Source: Allobosea sp. (GTDB lineage: Bacteria > Pseudomonadota > Alphaproteobacteria > Rhizobiales > Beijerinckiaceae). Taken from it: a DNA stretch of 64,000 bases. The stretch lies in NCBI RefSeq assembly GCF_017308015.1, contig NZ_JAFKFW010000010.1, positions 1-64,000 on the forward strand, in the 5' to 3' direction. Positions 57,062 through 64,000 of the stretch are shown here, in pieces. The stretch's first letter is position 1. The number at the start of each line of letters is the position of its first letter. The position numbers and the translations under genes are program-made. Below the pieces are notes generated by a model that worked only from the letters and a program-made list of their open reading frames with translations, had not been told where the DNA came from and made no database searches.

Positions 57062-58426
57062 ATGTCCGAACGCGACGCCGAAGCCAACCGATTCTCCGCC
57101 CGCGCGGCACGCTATGCCCGCGTCGGCGCCAATGTCGGTGGGGTCGCGGCGCGGATCGCGGGTGCAAGGCTCTTCGGCGTCGAGGGGCGCGACGCCACCA
57201 ATGCCGAGGCCCTGGCCAAGGCGCTGGGCGGGCTGAAGGGCCCGATCATGAAGGTGGCGCAGCTCGTCGCCACCATTCCCGATGTCGTGCCGCCGGAATA
57301 CGCCGCCGAGTTGCAGAAGCTGCAGTCGCAGGCGCCGCCGATGGGTGCGGCCTTCGTCAAGCGCCGGATGATGGTCGAGCTCGGCGCAAACTGGCGCGAG
57401 CGCTTCGGCGAGTTCGACCTGAAGCCGGCGGCGGCGGCCTCATTGGGGCAGGTCCATCGCGCCACGGCGCTGGATGGCGCGGCGCTCGCCTGCAAGCTGC
57501 AATATCCCGACATGGAATCGGCCGTCGAAGCCGATATCGCGCAGCTCGAGGTGCTGTTCTCACTGCATCGGCGCATGGGCGCGGTGATCGACACCACCGA
57601 GATCGCCAAGGAGATCGGTGCCCGCGTCCGCGAGGAGCTCGACTATCGCCGCGAAGCGAAGCATGCGGCGCTCTATCAGGCGATCCTGTCGGATACGCCG
57701 GAGGTGCGCGTGCCGGCTCTGGAGCCGGCACTGTCGACACGGCGGCTCCTGACGATGCATTGGCTCGACGGCAGCCCGATCCTCTCGCACAAGCAGGACG
57801 GGCAGGCAGTGCGCGACCGGATCTCGACCGCGATGTTCAAGGCGTGGTGGCGCCCGTTCAGCCATCACGGCGTCATCCATGGCGATCCGCATCTCGGGAA
57901 CTACACGGTGTTCTCGGAAGGCGGCGAGCCACAGGGCATCAACCTGCTCGACTATGGCTGCATCCGCATCTTCCCGGAGAGCTTCGTCGGCGGCGTCGTC
58001 GATCTCTACAAAGGCCTGCGCGACGGCGACGCGGCACGCGTCGTGCATGCCTATGAGACCTGGGGCTTCAAGGACCTGACCAAGGACCTCGTCGACACCC
58101 TGAACATCTGGGCGCGATTCATCTACGGGCCGCTGCTGGAAGACCGGGTGAGGCGCATCGCCGAGGATGTCAGCCCGGCCGAGTACGGCCGCAAGCAGGC
58201 TTTCCAGGTGCATCAGGCGCTGAAGGCGCGCGGGCCGGTGACCGTGCCGCGCGAGTTCGTCTTCATGGACCGCGCCGCGATCGGGCTCGGTGGCGTCTTC
58301 CTCCATCTCGACGCCGAACTGAACTTCCACCGGCTGTTCGAGGTGGAGATCGAAGGGTTTTCGGTGGAGCATGTCGCCAGGCGGCAGGCTGAGGCGCTGG
58401 CGAAAGCTGGACTTTCCATAGCGTGA
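57062..58426 (+). CDS. ABC1/AarF/UbiB family atypical kinase
   Basis: A 454-residue atypical protein-kinase-like ATPase of the ADCK/UbiB group. The N-terminal family motif reads KVAQLVATIPDVVPPEY (KxAQ rather than the KxGQ of UbiB). The Ala-rich nucleotide loop is AAAASLGQVHRA, the catalytic loop HGDPHLGNY and the metal motif LDYGCIRIF. No C-terminal membrane helices are seen, unlike Escherichia coli UbiB. It may support quinone or lipid metabolism, but this is inference. I start it at ATG 57062. Confidence 0.88.
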   Translation: MSERDAEANRFSARAARYARVGANVGGVAARIAGARLFGVEGRDATNAEALAKALGGLKGPIMKVAQLVATIPDVVPPEYAAELQKLQSQAPPMGAAFVKRRMMVELGANWRERFGEFDLKPAAAASLGQVHRATALDGAALACKLQYPDMESAVEADIAQLEVLFSLHRRMGAVIDTTEIAKEIGARVREELDYRREAKHAALYQAILSDTPEVRVPALEPALSTRRLLTMHWLDGSPILSHKQDGQAVRDRISTAMFKAWWRPFSHHGVIHGDPHLGNYTVFSEGGEPQGINLLDYGCIRIFPESFVGGVVDLYKGLRDGDAARVVHAYETWGFKDLTKDLVDTLNIWARFIYGPLLEDRVRRIAEDVSPAEYGRKQAFQVHQALKARGPVTVPREFVFMDRAAIGLGGVFLHLDAELNFHRLFEVEIEGFSVEHVARRQAEALAKAGLSIA

Positions 58427-58481
58427 CGGGCCGACAGTACCGCAGGCGGACGATCGGCGTCATATTTCCTGCCTCAGCCGG

Positions 58482-59123
58482 TCACTTTTCGCCGTCGTCC
58501 CAGTAGTTGCAGCGGTCGGGATCGCCGACGAGCGCTTCCACGCCCGCGCGGAGCCTGCGGTCGGGATCGACGTAGATCCCGATACCCAGCCATTTGATTC
58601 CGTCGTTCAACTTCGCATCGTTGGAAGGATCTGTCGGCCACTGCGCTATCACCTGATAGCGTGCGCCCTCCTCCTCGATCCGCGAGACGATGGCATCCCA
58701 GTCGCGCAGCCGCAGCCTCGCACTACCGGGCTCTTCGATTCTGTTGCGGTAACGTCCATGGATTTCCTCGAAATGATTGGTCACGGACAGGAGGATTGGC
58801 TTCAGTAGCTTCGCCGACTGCTCGGCAGGGAACGGATCCGAGAAGGCCATGAGATAGCAGACCTTTCCCATTTTCACGGCGCGGCGTCCCATATAGTACT
58901 TCAGGGGTGGCAGCGGCTCGCTGACCCGTACGAAGCGGACATGGTCGCGTATCGACGGGGTCCAATGGGACATCAACGCGCGGTTCCGGCGCCGATCCGG
59001 CATCGTCAGGGACAGGTTCGGATCGCCCAGAAGAATCCCGAAAACCGTTTCCTCCGCCTGTGCCGGCAGCGCGCAGGCGGCTAGGCCGCAGGCCATCACC
59101 AGTATGCGAATGATGCCTGTCAT
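58482..59123 (-). CDS. Secreted/periplasmic hypothetical protein
   Basis: A 213-residue protein with a signal peptide (MTGIIRILVMACGLAACALP, cleaved near AQA-EE, residue 23). The mature part has no motif I recognise. It contains FGILLGDPNLSLTMPDR, a VCYLMAFSDPF strand, a helix-rich middle and a C-terminal ARYQVIAQWPTD strand region ending in RCNYWDDGEK, with two cysteines in the mature chain. It lies 28 bases after another secreted protein gene on the same strand, so the two form an operon. Function unknown. Confidence 0.72.
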   Translation of the reverse strand: MTGIIRILVMACGLAACALPAQAEETVFGILLGDPNLSLTMPDRRRNRALMSHWTPSIRDHVRFVRVSEPLPPLKYYMGRRAVKMGKVCYLMAFSDPFPAEQSAKLLKPILLSVTNHFEEIHGRYRNRIEEPGSARLRLRDWDAIVSRIEEEGARYQVIAQWPTDPSNDAKLNDGIKWLGIGIYVDPDRRLRAGVEALVGDPDRCNYWDDGEK

Positions 59124-59151
59124 CGGCGAGCCCTCCCTGTCGGACGCCAGG

Positions 59152-59559
59152 TCAAAGCCGCAGGTCGTTGTTCCAGCCCGGTACCCTGCCGGCGCAGACC
59201 CAGTCGCTGCCGCCCCGGAGGGAGCCGGTATAGCGGTAGCCCGATCGCGCCGGCCGGACGGCGTTGTATGTGCTCCAGGCTTTGGTCCGGCCGGGCGCCA
59301 GCCCGTCGGCGCCGCAATCCTGCGTGCCGTTCCGGCGCAGATTGCAGAACTTGATGTAGATGCGCCCCGGGCAGTTGTTGGTCATCCGCGCCGTCAGCAG
59401 CCTGCCGCCCTCGAGCCAGAGAACCTCACCCCGGACGCATTGACGCGGGGGCGTGTAGCAGCCGTTGCGATCGGCGGTTTGCGCGGCGGCGCGGTCTGCA
59501 ACAGTGGCTGCGCCGATAAGCGCGAATGCCGACAGGGACAGGCGAATGAAAGCGATCAT
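59152..59559 (-). CDS. Secreted six-cysteine hypothetical protein
   Basis: A 135-residue protein with a signal peptide (to about residue 27, ADRAAAQ). The mature 108 residues contain exactly six cysteines (34, 41, 63, 72, 82, 122), which could form three disulfides in the periplasm. Segments such as GEVLWLEGGRLLTARMTNNC and IYIKFCNLRRNGTQDCG suggest a small beta-rich fold. No known family is recognised. It is the first gene of a two-gene operon. Confidence 0.72.
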   Translation of the reverse strand: MIAFIRLSLSAFALIGAATVADRAAAQTADRNGCYTPPRQCVRGEVLWLEGGRLLTARMTNNCPGRIYIKFCNLRRNGTQDCGADGLAPGRTKAWSTYNAVRPARSGYRYTGSLRGGSDWVCAGRVPGWNNDLRL

Positions 59560-59746
59560 GATTCTCTCGAGGTGAAGCTGGGAAAGGCCGTGGCCGATCC
59601 GGGCAGATGACCGGGCCCCTGCGCCGGGTCTTCACCCATCCGGGTTATCCGAAACATGGGGCGGCCTGCCGGGCGCACGGCGTTGCCCGTGCTTCGCGGG
59701 TGCGCTACAGGCTTAGGGAGACTGTGTCTTTTTCAGGATCGAGACC

Positions 59747-60031
59747 ATGGCCGACCACGCCCATCACGCCGACACCCCCGCGATGGACTATCCCGAGCAT
59801 GAGCGGACCTATACCGGCTTCGTGCATTTCGCCGAGGTCGCGACCGTCGCCTCGCTCGCCATCGTCGCGGCGCTCGCCGTCGGCGGCACCAAGCATGCCT
59901 GGGGCACGGCGCTGATCGGCACGCTGCTTGCGGTGATCGGCACCGGCGTCGGCATTGCCGCCCCGTCGATCTCCTGGCGCGCGCCCCTCGTCTCGCTGGT
60001 GCTGATGCTGCTCGCGCTGCTCCTGCTCTGA
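59747..60031 (+). CDS. aa3-type cytochrome c oxidase subunit IV family protein
   Basis: A 94-residue membrane protein. The soluble N-terminus (MADHAHHADTPAMDYPEHER) contains the family motif MDYPEHERTYTGF, known from the small subunit IV of alphaproteobacterial aa3 oxidases. Two or three hydrophobic helices follow (VASLAIVAALAVGG, GTALIGTLLAVIGTGVGIAA, LVSLVLMLLALLLL). It precedes pntAA by 37 bases, an order common in Hyphomicrobiales. It may act with the transhydrogenase rather than the oxidase. Confidence 0.85.
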   Translation: MADHAHHADTPAMDYPEHERTYTGFVHFAEVATVASLAIVAALAVGGTKHAWGTALIGTLLAVIGTGVGIAAPSISWRAPLVSLVLMLLALLLL

Positions 60032-60068
60032 CCGTCTCCCCATAACGCCGGAAAGGCCTGCCCCCGCC

Positions 60069-61208
60069 ATGCGCATTGCTGTCCCAGCCGAAACGCAAGG
60101 GGCGGAAACCCGCGTCGCAGCGACGCCGGAGACCGTCCGCAAGTTCAAGGGCCTCGGTGCCGAGGTCGTGGTCGAGGCGGGGGCGGGCAAAGCCTCCGGC
60201 ATCCTCGATGCGGAGTACGAGGCGGCAGGGGCGACGATCGCCAAGACGGCCAAGGAGGCGCTCAAGGGCGCTGCCATCGTGTTGAAGGTGCGCCGTCCGT
60301 CCGAGGGCGAGATCGCCGGCCTGCCGGCCGGTGCGCTCGTCGTCGCGACGATGGACCCTTACGGCAACGAACCGCAGGTCGAGGCCCTGGCCAAGGCGAA
60401 TGTCGCCGCCTTCGCCATGGAGTTCATGCCGCGCATCACCCGCGCGCAGGTGATGGACGTGCTGTCCTCGCAGGCCAATCTCGCCGGCTATCGCGCCGTG
60501 ATCGACGGCGCCGCCGAATACGGCAGGGCGCTGCCGATGATGATGACGGCGGCGGGAACCGTTCCGGCCGCGCGCATCTTCATCATGGGCGTCGGTGTCG
60601 CCGGGCTGCAGGCGATCGCGACCGCGCGCCGTCTCGGCGCCATCGTGACCGCGACCGACGTGCGCCCCGCCACCAAGGAGCAGGTCGAATCGCTCGGCGC
60701 CAAGTTCCTCGCCGTCGAGGACGAGGAGTTCAAGCAGGCGCAGACCGCCGGCGGCTACGCCAAGGAGATGTCCAAGGAATACCAGGCGAAGCAGGCGGAA
60801 TTGACCGCCAGCCATATCGCCAAGCAGGACATCGTCATCACCACCGCGCTGATCCCGGGCCGCCCGGCGCCGAAGCTGATCTCGGCGGCGATGGTCGAGA
60901 GCATGAAGCCGGGTTCCGTGATCGTCGACCTCGCGGTCGAGCGCGGCGGCAATTGCGAGCTCGCCAAGGCGGGCGAGGTCGTGACGACCGATAACGGAGT
61001 CAAGATCGTCGGCCATCTCAACGTGCCCGGCCGTCTCGCGGCGACCTCTTCCTCGCTCTACGCCAAGAACCTCTTCGCCTTCGTCGAGACGCTGATCGAC
61101 AAGGCCGAGAAGAAGCTGGCGGTGAACTGGGACGACGAACTGGTCAAGGCGACCGCCCTGACGAAGGACGGTGCCGTCATCCATCCGAATTTCGCGCCGA
61201 AGGCCTGA
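60069..61208 (+). CDS. pntAA: NAD(P) transhydrogenase subunit alpha, part 1 (NAD-binding domain)
   Basis: A 379-residue cytosolic NAD(H)-binding subunit of proton-pumping transhydrogenase (domain I). It shows MRIAVPAETQGAETRVAATP, the AlaDH/PNT motif GYRAVIDGAAEYGRALPMMM, the Rossmann loop IMGVGVAGLQAIATARRLGA, VTATDVRPATKEQVESLGA and VIVDLAVERGGNCE. The alpha subunit is split in two genes, as usual in alphaproteobacteria; part 2 begins 18 bases on. Confidence 0.96.
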   Translation: MRIAVPAETQGAETRVAATPETVRKFKGLGAEVVVEAGAGKASGILDAEYEAAGATIAKTAKEALKGAAIVLKVRRPSEGEIAGLPAGALVVATMDPYGNEPQVEALAKANVAAFAMEFMPRITRAQVMDVLSSQANLAGYRAVIDGAAEYGRALPMMMTAAGTVPAARIFIMGVGVAGLQAIATARRLGAIVTATDVRPATKEQVESLGAKFLAVEDEEFKQAQTAGGYAKEMSKEYQAKQAELTASHIAKQDIVITTALIPGRPAPKLISAAMVESMKPGSVIVDLAVERGGNCELAKAGEVVTTDNGVKIVGHLNVPGRLAATSSSLYAKNLFAFVETLIDKAEKKLAVNWDDELVKATALTKDGAVIHPNFAPKA

Positions 61209-61226
61209 GCGTAAGGAATTCCGACC

Positions 61227-61661
61227 ATGGCAACTCCCTCCACCGAGCAGGCTCTCGAACAGGCCCGCAACGCGGCGACGCTGGCCAGACAGGCGGCGGA
61301 ACTCGCCGAGCGCTATGCCGACCAGGCCGCGGCCGCGGCCAGCATCGCGACCGGCGGCGTCGACCCGACGGTCTACCGCCTCGCCATCTTCGTACTCGCC
61401 GTCTTTGTCGGCTATTACGTCGTCTGGTCGGTCACACCGGCGCTGCACACGCCGCTGATGTCGGTCACCAACGCGATCTCCTCCGTCATCGTCGTCGGTG
61501 CGCTGCTGGCGGTCGGTGTCGAGGCGCTGCCCGCGCTCGGTGACGGGCCGATCTGGGCCAAGGTCTTCGGTTTCCTCGCACTGATCCTCGCCTCGGTGAA
61601 TATTTTCGGGGGCTTCCTCGTCACCGAGCGGATGCTCGCGATGTACAAGAAGAAGGGCTGA
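61227..61661 (+). CDS. pntAB: NAD(P) transhydrogenase subunit alpha, part 2 (membrane domain)
   Basis: A 144-residue subunit. The N-terminal 45 residues are a charged helix ([20 protein letters not shown]). Membrane helices follow, including [38 protein letters not shown] and [32 protein letters not shown] is the conserved transhydrogenase motif. It ends 5 bases before pntB. Confidence 0.95.
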   Translation: MATPSTEQALEQARNAATLARQAAELAERYADQAAAAASIATGGVDPTVYRLAIFVLAVFVGYYVVWSVTPALHTPLMSVTNAISSVIVVGALLAVGVEALPALGDGPIWAKVFGFLALILASVNIFGGFLVTERMLAMYKKKG

Positions 61662-61666
61662 TCGCC

Positions 61667-63073
61667 ATGGCCGCGAATCTCTCAGCCCTGCTCTACATCG
61701 TCTCCGGCGTTCTCTTCATCATGGCCCTGCGCGGCCTGTCGCATCCCACGACCTCGCGACAGGGCAACCGTTACGGCATGATCGGCATGGCGATCGCCAT
61801 CGTCACGACCGTCGTGTTCTATCCGCCGTCGGGCTTCTCGGGCTGGCTGCTCGTGCTTCTCGGCATCGTGATCGGCGGTGGCATCGGCGCCGTGATGGCC
61901 AAGCGCGTGCAGATGACGCAGATGCCGCAGCTCGTCGCCTTCTTCCACTCGCTGGTCGGCCTCGCCGCGGTGCTGGTGGCGGCTGCCGCGCTCTATGCCC
62001 CCGAGGCCTTCAGCATCGGCCGCGTCGGCTCCATCAAGGGCGCCAGCCTGTTCGAGATGGCACTCGGCGTCGCCATCGGCGCGGTCACCTTCACCGGCTC
62101 GATCATCGCCTTTCTCAAGCTCGACGGGCGGATGAGCGGCAAGCCGATCATGCTGCCGCAGCGCCATGGCATCAATATCGGGCTCGGCATCGCGCTTGTG
62201 GTGTTGCTCGCGGTGTTCATCAAGAGCGAGAGCCATACCGTCTTCTGGCTGATCGTCGCTGTCTCGCTGGTGCTCGGCGTCCTGCTGATCATCCCCATCG
62301 GCGGCGCCGACATGCCCGTCGTCGTCTCGATGCTGAACTCCTATTCCGGCTGGGCTGCCGCCGGCATCGGCTTCACGCTCGGCAACATGGCGCTGATCAT
62401 CACCGGCGCGCTGGTGGGGTCGTCGGGCGCGATCCTGTCCTACATCATGTGCAAGGCGATGAACCGGAGCTTCGTCTCGGTCATCCTCGGCGGCTTCGGC
62501 GGCGATGACGCCGCAGCCGGCGCGGGGGGCGCGGTCGAGGCGCGCCCGGTCAAGCAGGGTTCGCCGGACGATGCCGCCTACATCATGAAGAATGCCGGCA
62601 AGGTCATCATCGTGCCGGGCTACGGCATGGCGGTGGCACAGGCGCAGCACACGCTGCGCGAGATGGCCGATCTGCTCAAGAAGGAAGGCGTCGAGGTCAA
62701 ATACGCCATCCATCCGGTCGCGGGCCGCATGCCCGGCCATATGAACGTGCTGCTGGCCGAGGCTAACGTGCCCTATGACGAGGTCTTCGAGCTCGAGGAC
62801 ATCAACTCGGAATTCGGCCAGGCCGACGTCGCCTTCGTCATCGGCGCCAACGACGTCACCAACCCGGCCGCCAAGACCGACAAGTCCTCGCCGATCTATG
62901 GCATGCCGATCCTCGACGTCGAGAAGGCCAAGACCGTGCTCTTCATCAAGCGCGGCATGGCGGCAGGCTATGCCGGTGTCGAGAACGAGCTGTTCTTCCG
63001 CCCCAATACCATGATGCTCTTCGGCGACGCCAAGAAGGTCACCGACGAAATCGTCAAGGCGATGGCTCACTGA
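61667..63073 (+). CDS. pntB: NAD(P) transhydrogenase subunit beta
   Basis: A 468-residue subunit. The first 270 residues are membrane helices that carry the proton path (for example FFHSLVGLAAVLVAAAALY, GADMPVVVSMLNSYSGWAAA). The C-terminal NADP-binding domain III has IIVPGYGMAVAQAQHTLREM, HPVAGRMPGHMNVLLAEA, VIGANDVTNPAAK and VLFIKRGMAAGYAGVENELF in part. Together the Pnt subunits make NADPH from NADH using the proton gradient. Confidence 0.97.
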   Translation: MAANLSALLYIVSGVLFIMALRGLSHPTTSRQGNRYGMIGMAIAIVTTVVFYPPSGFSGWLLVLLGIVIGGGIGAVMAKRVQMTQMPQLVAFFHSLVGLAAVLVAAAALYAPEAFSIGRVGSIKGASLFEMALGVAIGAVTFTGSIIAFLKLDGRMSGKPIMLPQRHGINIGLGIALVVLLAVFIKSESHTVFWLIVAVSLVLGVLLIIPIGGADMPVVVSMLNSYSGWAAAGIGFTLGNMALIITGALVGSSGAILSYIMCKAMNRSFVSVILGGFGGDDAAAGAGGAVEARPVKQGSPDDAAYIMKNAGKVIIVPGYGMAVAQAQHTLREMADLLKKEGVEVKYAIHPVAGRMPGHMNVLLAEANVPYDEVFELEDINSEFGQADVAFVIGANDVTNPAAKTDKSSPIYGMPILDVEKAKTVLFIKRGMAAGYAGVENELFFRPNTMMLFGDAKKVTDEIVKAMAH

Positions 63074-63103
63074 ACGGCCACCGCGCCGTCATCGGATTGC
63101 TGC

Positions 63104-63131
63104 AAAGGGCCGGCTTGATCGCCGGCCCTTT
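63104..63131 (+). terminator. Rho-independent terminator after pntB
   Basis: AAAGGGCCGGC (63104-63114), TTGATC loop, GCCGGCCCTTT (63121-63131): a perfect 11-bp stem followed by CGTTTT, 30 bases after the pntB stop. It separates the pnt operon from the hydrolase gene. Confidence 0.88.
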
Positions 63132-63155
63132 CGTTTTCGGAACCCGTGCCGCGCG

Positions 63156-64000
63156 ATGAGCCCGCGTCTGCTGAAACTGCTGCTGCTGGGCCTGGCGGTC
63201 TATCTGGCGATGCTCGGCACGCTCTATATCCGCCAGCGTGAACTCGTCTTTCCACGCGATCCCGCAAGAGCCGAGATTGCATCAGCCGGTCTGGCCGCTG
63301 CCGAGGAGGCCAGCGTGACCACGGCCGATGGCGAGCGGCTGGTCGCCTGGGTCGTGCCGCCACGCGCCGGCAAGCCCGTGGTGCTCTATTTCCACGGCAA
63401 TGCCGGCAATCTCGGGGCGACCGGGCGGATCGAGCGTTTCCGGGGGCTGGCCAGGGACGGCCTGGGGATCTTCGCCGTCAGCTATCGCGGCTATGGCGGC
63501 TCCACGGGCGCGCCGAGCGAGGAGGGGCTGCTGCAGGATGCGCGGGCGGCCTATGGCGCGGCTGCGGCACGTTTCGGGGCAGGCAGGCTGGTGGGGTATG
63601 GCGAGTCGCTGGGTACCGGCGTCGTGCTCAAGCTGGCAGCGGAGGTGCCGTTCCAGGCCGTGGTTCTGGAAGCGCCTTATCGCTCGGCCCTGGCGGTGGC
63701 ACAGGGGCTCTATCCCTATCTGCCGCTCGCCCTGGTGATGAAGGACCAGTTCCGTTCCGACGAGGTGATCGGCCGGCTTCGGGCACCGCTGCTCGTCCTG
63801 CATGGCGAGCTCGATGAAGTCATCCCCTTCGCGCAGGGCAGGCAGCTCTATGAGCTCGCGAATGCACCCAAGCGCTTTCTGCGCTTTCCGGCAGGACGGC
63901 ATTCCGACCTGCCGCGCTACGGATCGGTCGGCGAGATCACGCGCTTTCTGGCCGATGCAGCCGAAGGTGGCATCGCCGCGGCGGAGAGCCGGACGATCGG
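63156..64000 (+). CDS. Alpha/beta hydrolase (BEM46/YfhR-like), 3' end cut by the window
   Basis: 281 codons from ATG 63156 with no stop before the window end. An N-terminal hydrophobic helix (LLKLLLLGLAVYLAMLGTLY) should anchor it in the membrane, with the catalytic domain outside. The oxyanion region is VLYFHGNAGNLGA, the nucleophile elbow GYGESLGTG, the acid GELDEVIPF and the catalytic histidine GRHSDLPRY, so the active site is complete. Layout matches the BEM46/ABHD13 group of unknown-substrate hydrolases. A terminator separates it from pntB. Confidence 0.85.
   Translation, partial: MSPRLLKLLLLGLAVYLAMLGTLYIRQRELVFPRDPARAEIASAGLAAAEEASVTTADGERLVAWVVPPRAGKPVVLYFHGNAGNLGATGRIERFRGLARDGLGIFAVSYRGYGGSTGAPSEEGLLQDARAAYGAAAARFGAGRLVGYGESLGTGVVLKLAAEVPFQAVVLEAPYRSALAVAQGLYPYLPLALVMKDQFRSDEVIGRLRAPLLVLHGELDEVIPFAQGRQLYELANAPKRFLRFPAGRHSDLPRYGSVGEITRFLADAAEGGIAAAESRTI

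Overview
This 64 kb window is high-GC, densely coded chromosome from an alphaproteobacterium, most likely order Hyphomicrobiales and plausibly Bosea or a close relative. The evidence is gene order (phoR-pstSCAB-phoU-phoB; zapE-tetR-mdh-sucCDAB-SDR-lpdA; an aa3-oxidase subunit IV gene ahead of pntAA-pntAB-pntB; iolR-iolC-iolD-iolE-iolB), a DctQM-fused TRAP transporter, and intergenic palindromic repeats of a type common in that order. The genus is an inference. I see no rRNA, tRNA, CRISPR array, insertion sequence, integrase or phage gene. This is ordinary core and catabolic chromosome, not a mobile region.

Layout. 1-1755: the end of a sugar ABC permease, a DapA-superfamily lyase and a GntR regulator. 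1913-9773: polyphosphate kinase 2 diverging from the phosphate locus phoR-pstSCAB-phoU-phoB, with a Pho box before pstS. 9777-12922: a SpoIIAA-like protein, an orphan ABC ATPase, zapE and a TetR regulator. 13235-23050: the TCA operon mdh-sucC-sucD-sucA-sucB-SDR-lpdA, with a hairpin-rich leader and palindromic repeats between some cistrons. 23192-29177: folD, a cytosine-deaminase-like / FAD oxidase / NAD(P)H oxidoreductase operon, then a MarR regulator behind a three-repeat Pho box, and a DMT permease. 29536-33415: kup, ispG and a zur-like gene. 33527-38978: 3-hydroxybutyrate dehydrogenase with a patatin, small conserved proteins, a PHA-system protein, a stress-type membrane protein behind an EcfG-like promoter, and two small lipoproteins. 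38999-45568: the inositol operon with its RpiR regulator. 45666-53106: an SDR and TRAP transporter diverging from an IclR regulator, an acyl-CoA ligase and a double PPC-domain protein. 53119-58426: a second acyl-CoA synthetase, a BKACE-family enzyme, peptidase T and an ABC1/UbiB kinase. 58482-59559: two secreted hypothetical proteins. 59747-63073: the transhydrogenase operon. 63156-64000: an alpha/beta hydrolase cut by the window end.

How it fits together. Phosphate uptake and signalling (Pst, PhoU, PhoR, PhoB) sit beside polyphosphate metabolism (PPK2). The TCA operon supplies malate dehydrogenase, succinyl-CoA synthetase and all three 2-oxoglutarate dehydrogenase components. Inositol catabolism and the IclR/TRAP cluster are substrate-inducible modules with visible operator candidates. 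I found no convincing wholly new multi-gene system. The observations most worth a second look are the three-repeat Pho box before marR, the apparently soluble PhoR, the EcfG-like promoter, the structured mdh leader, and the IclR/CoA-ligase/PPC-domain cluster.
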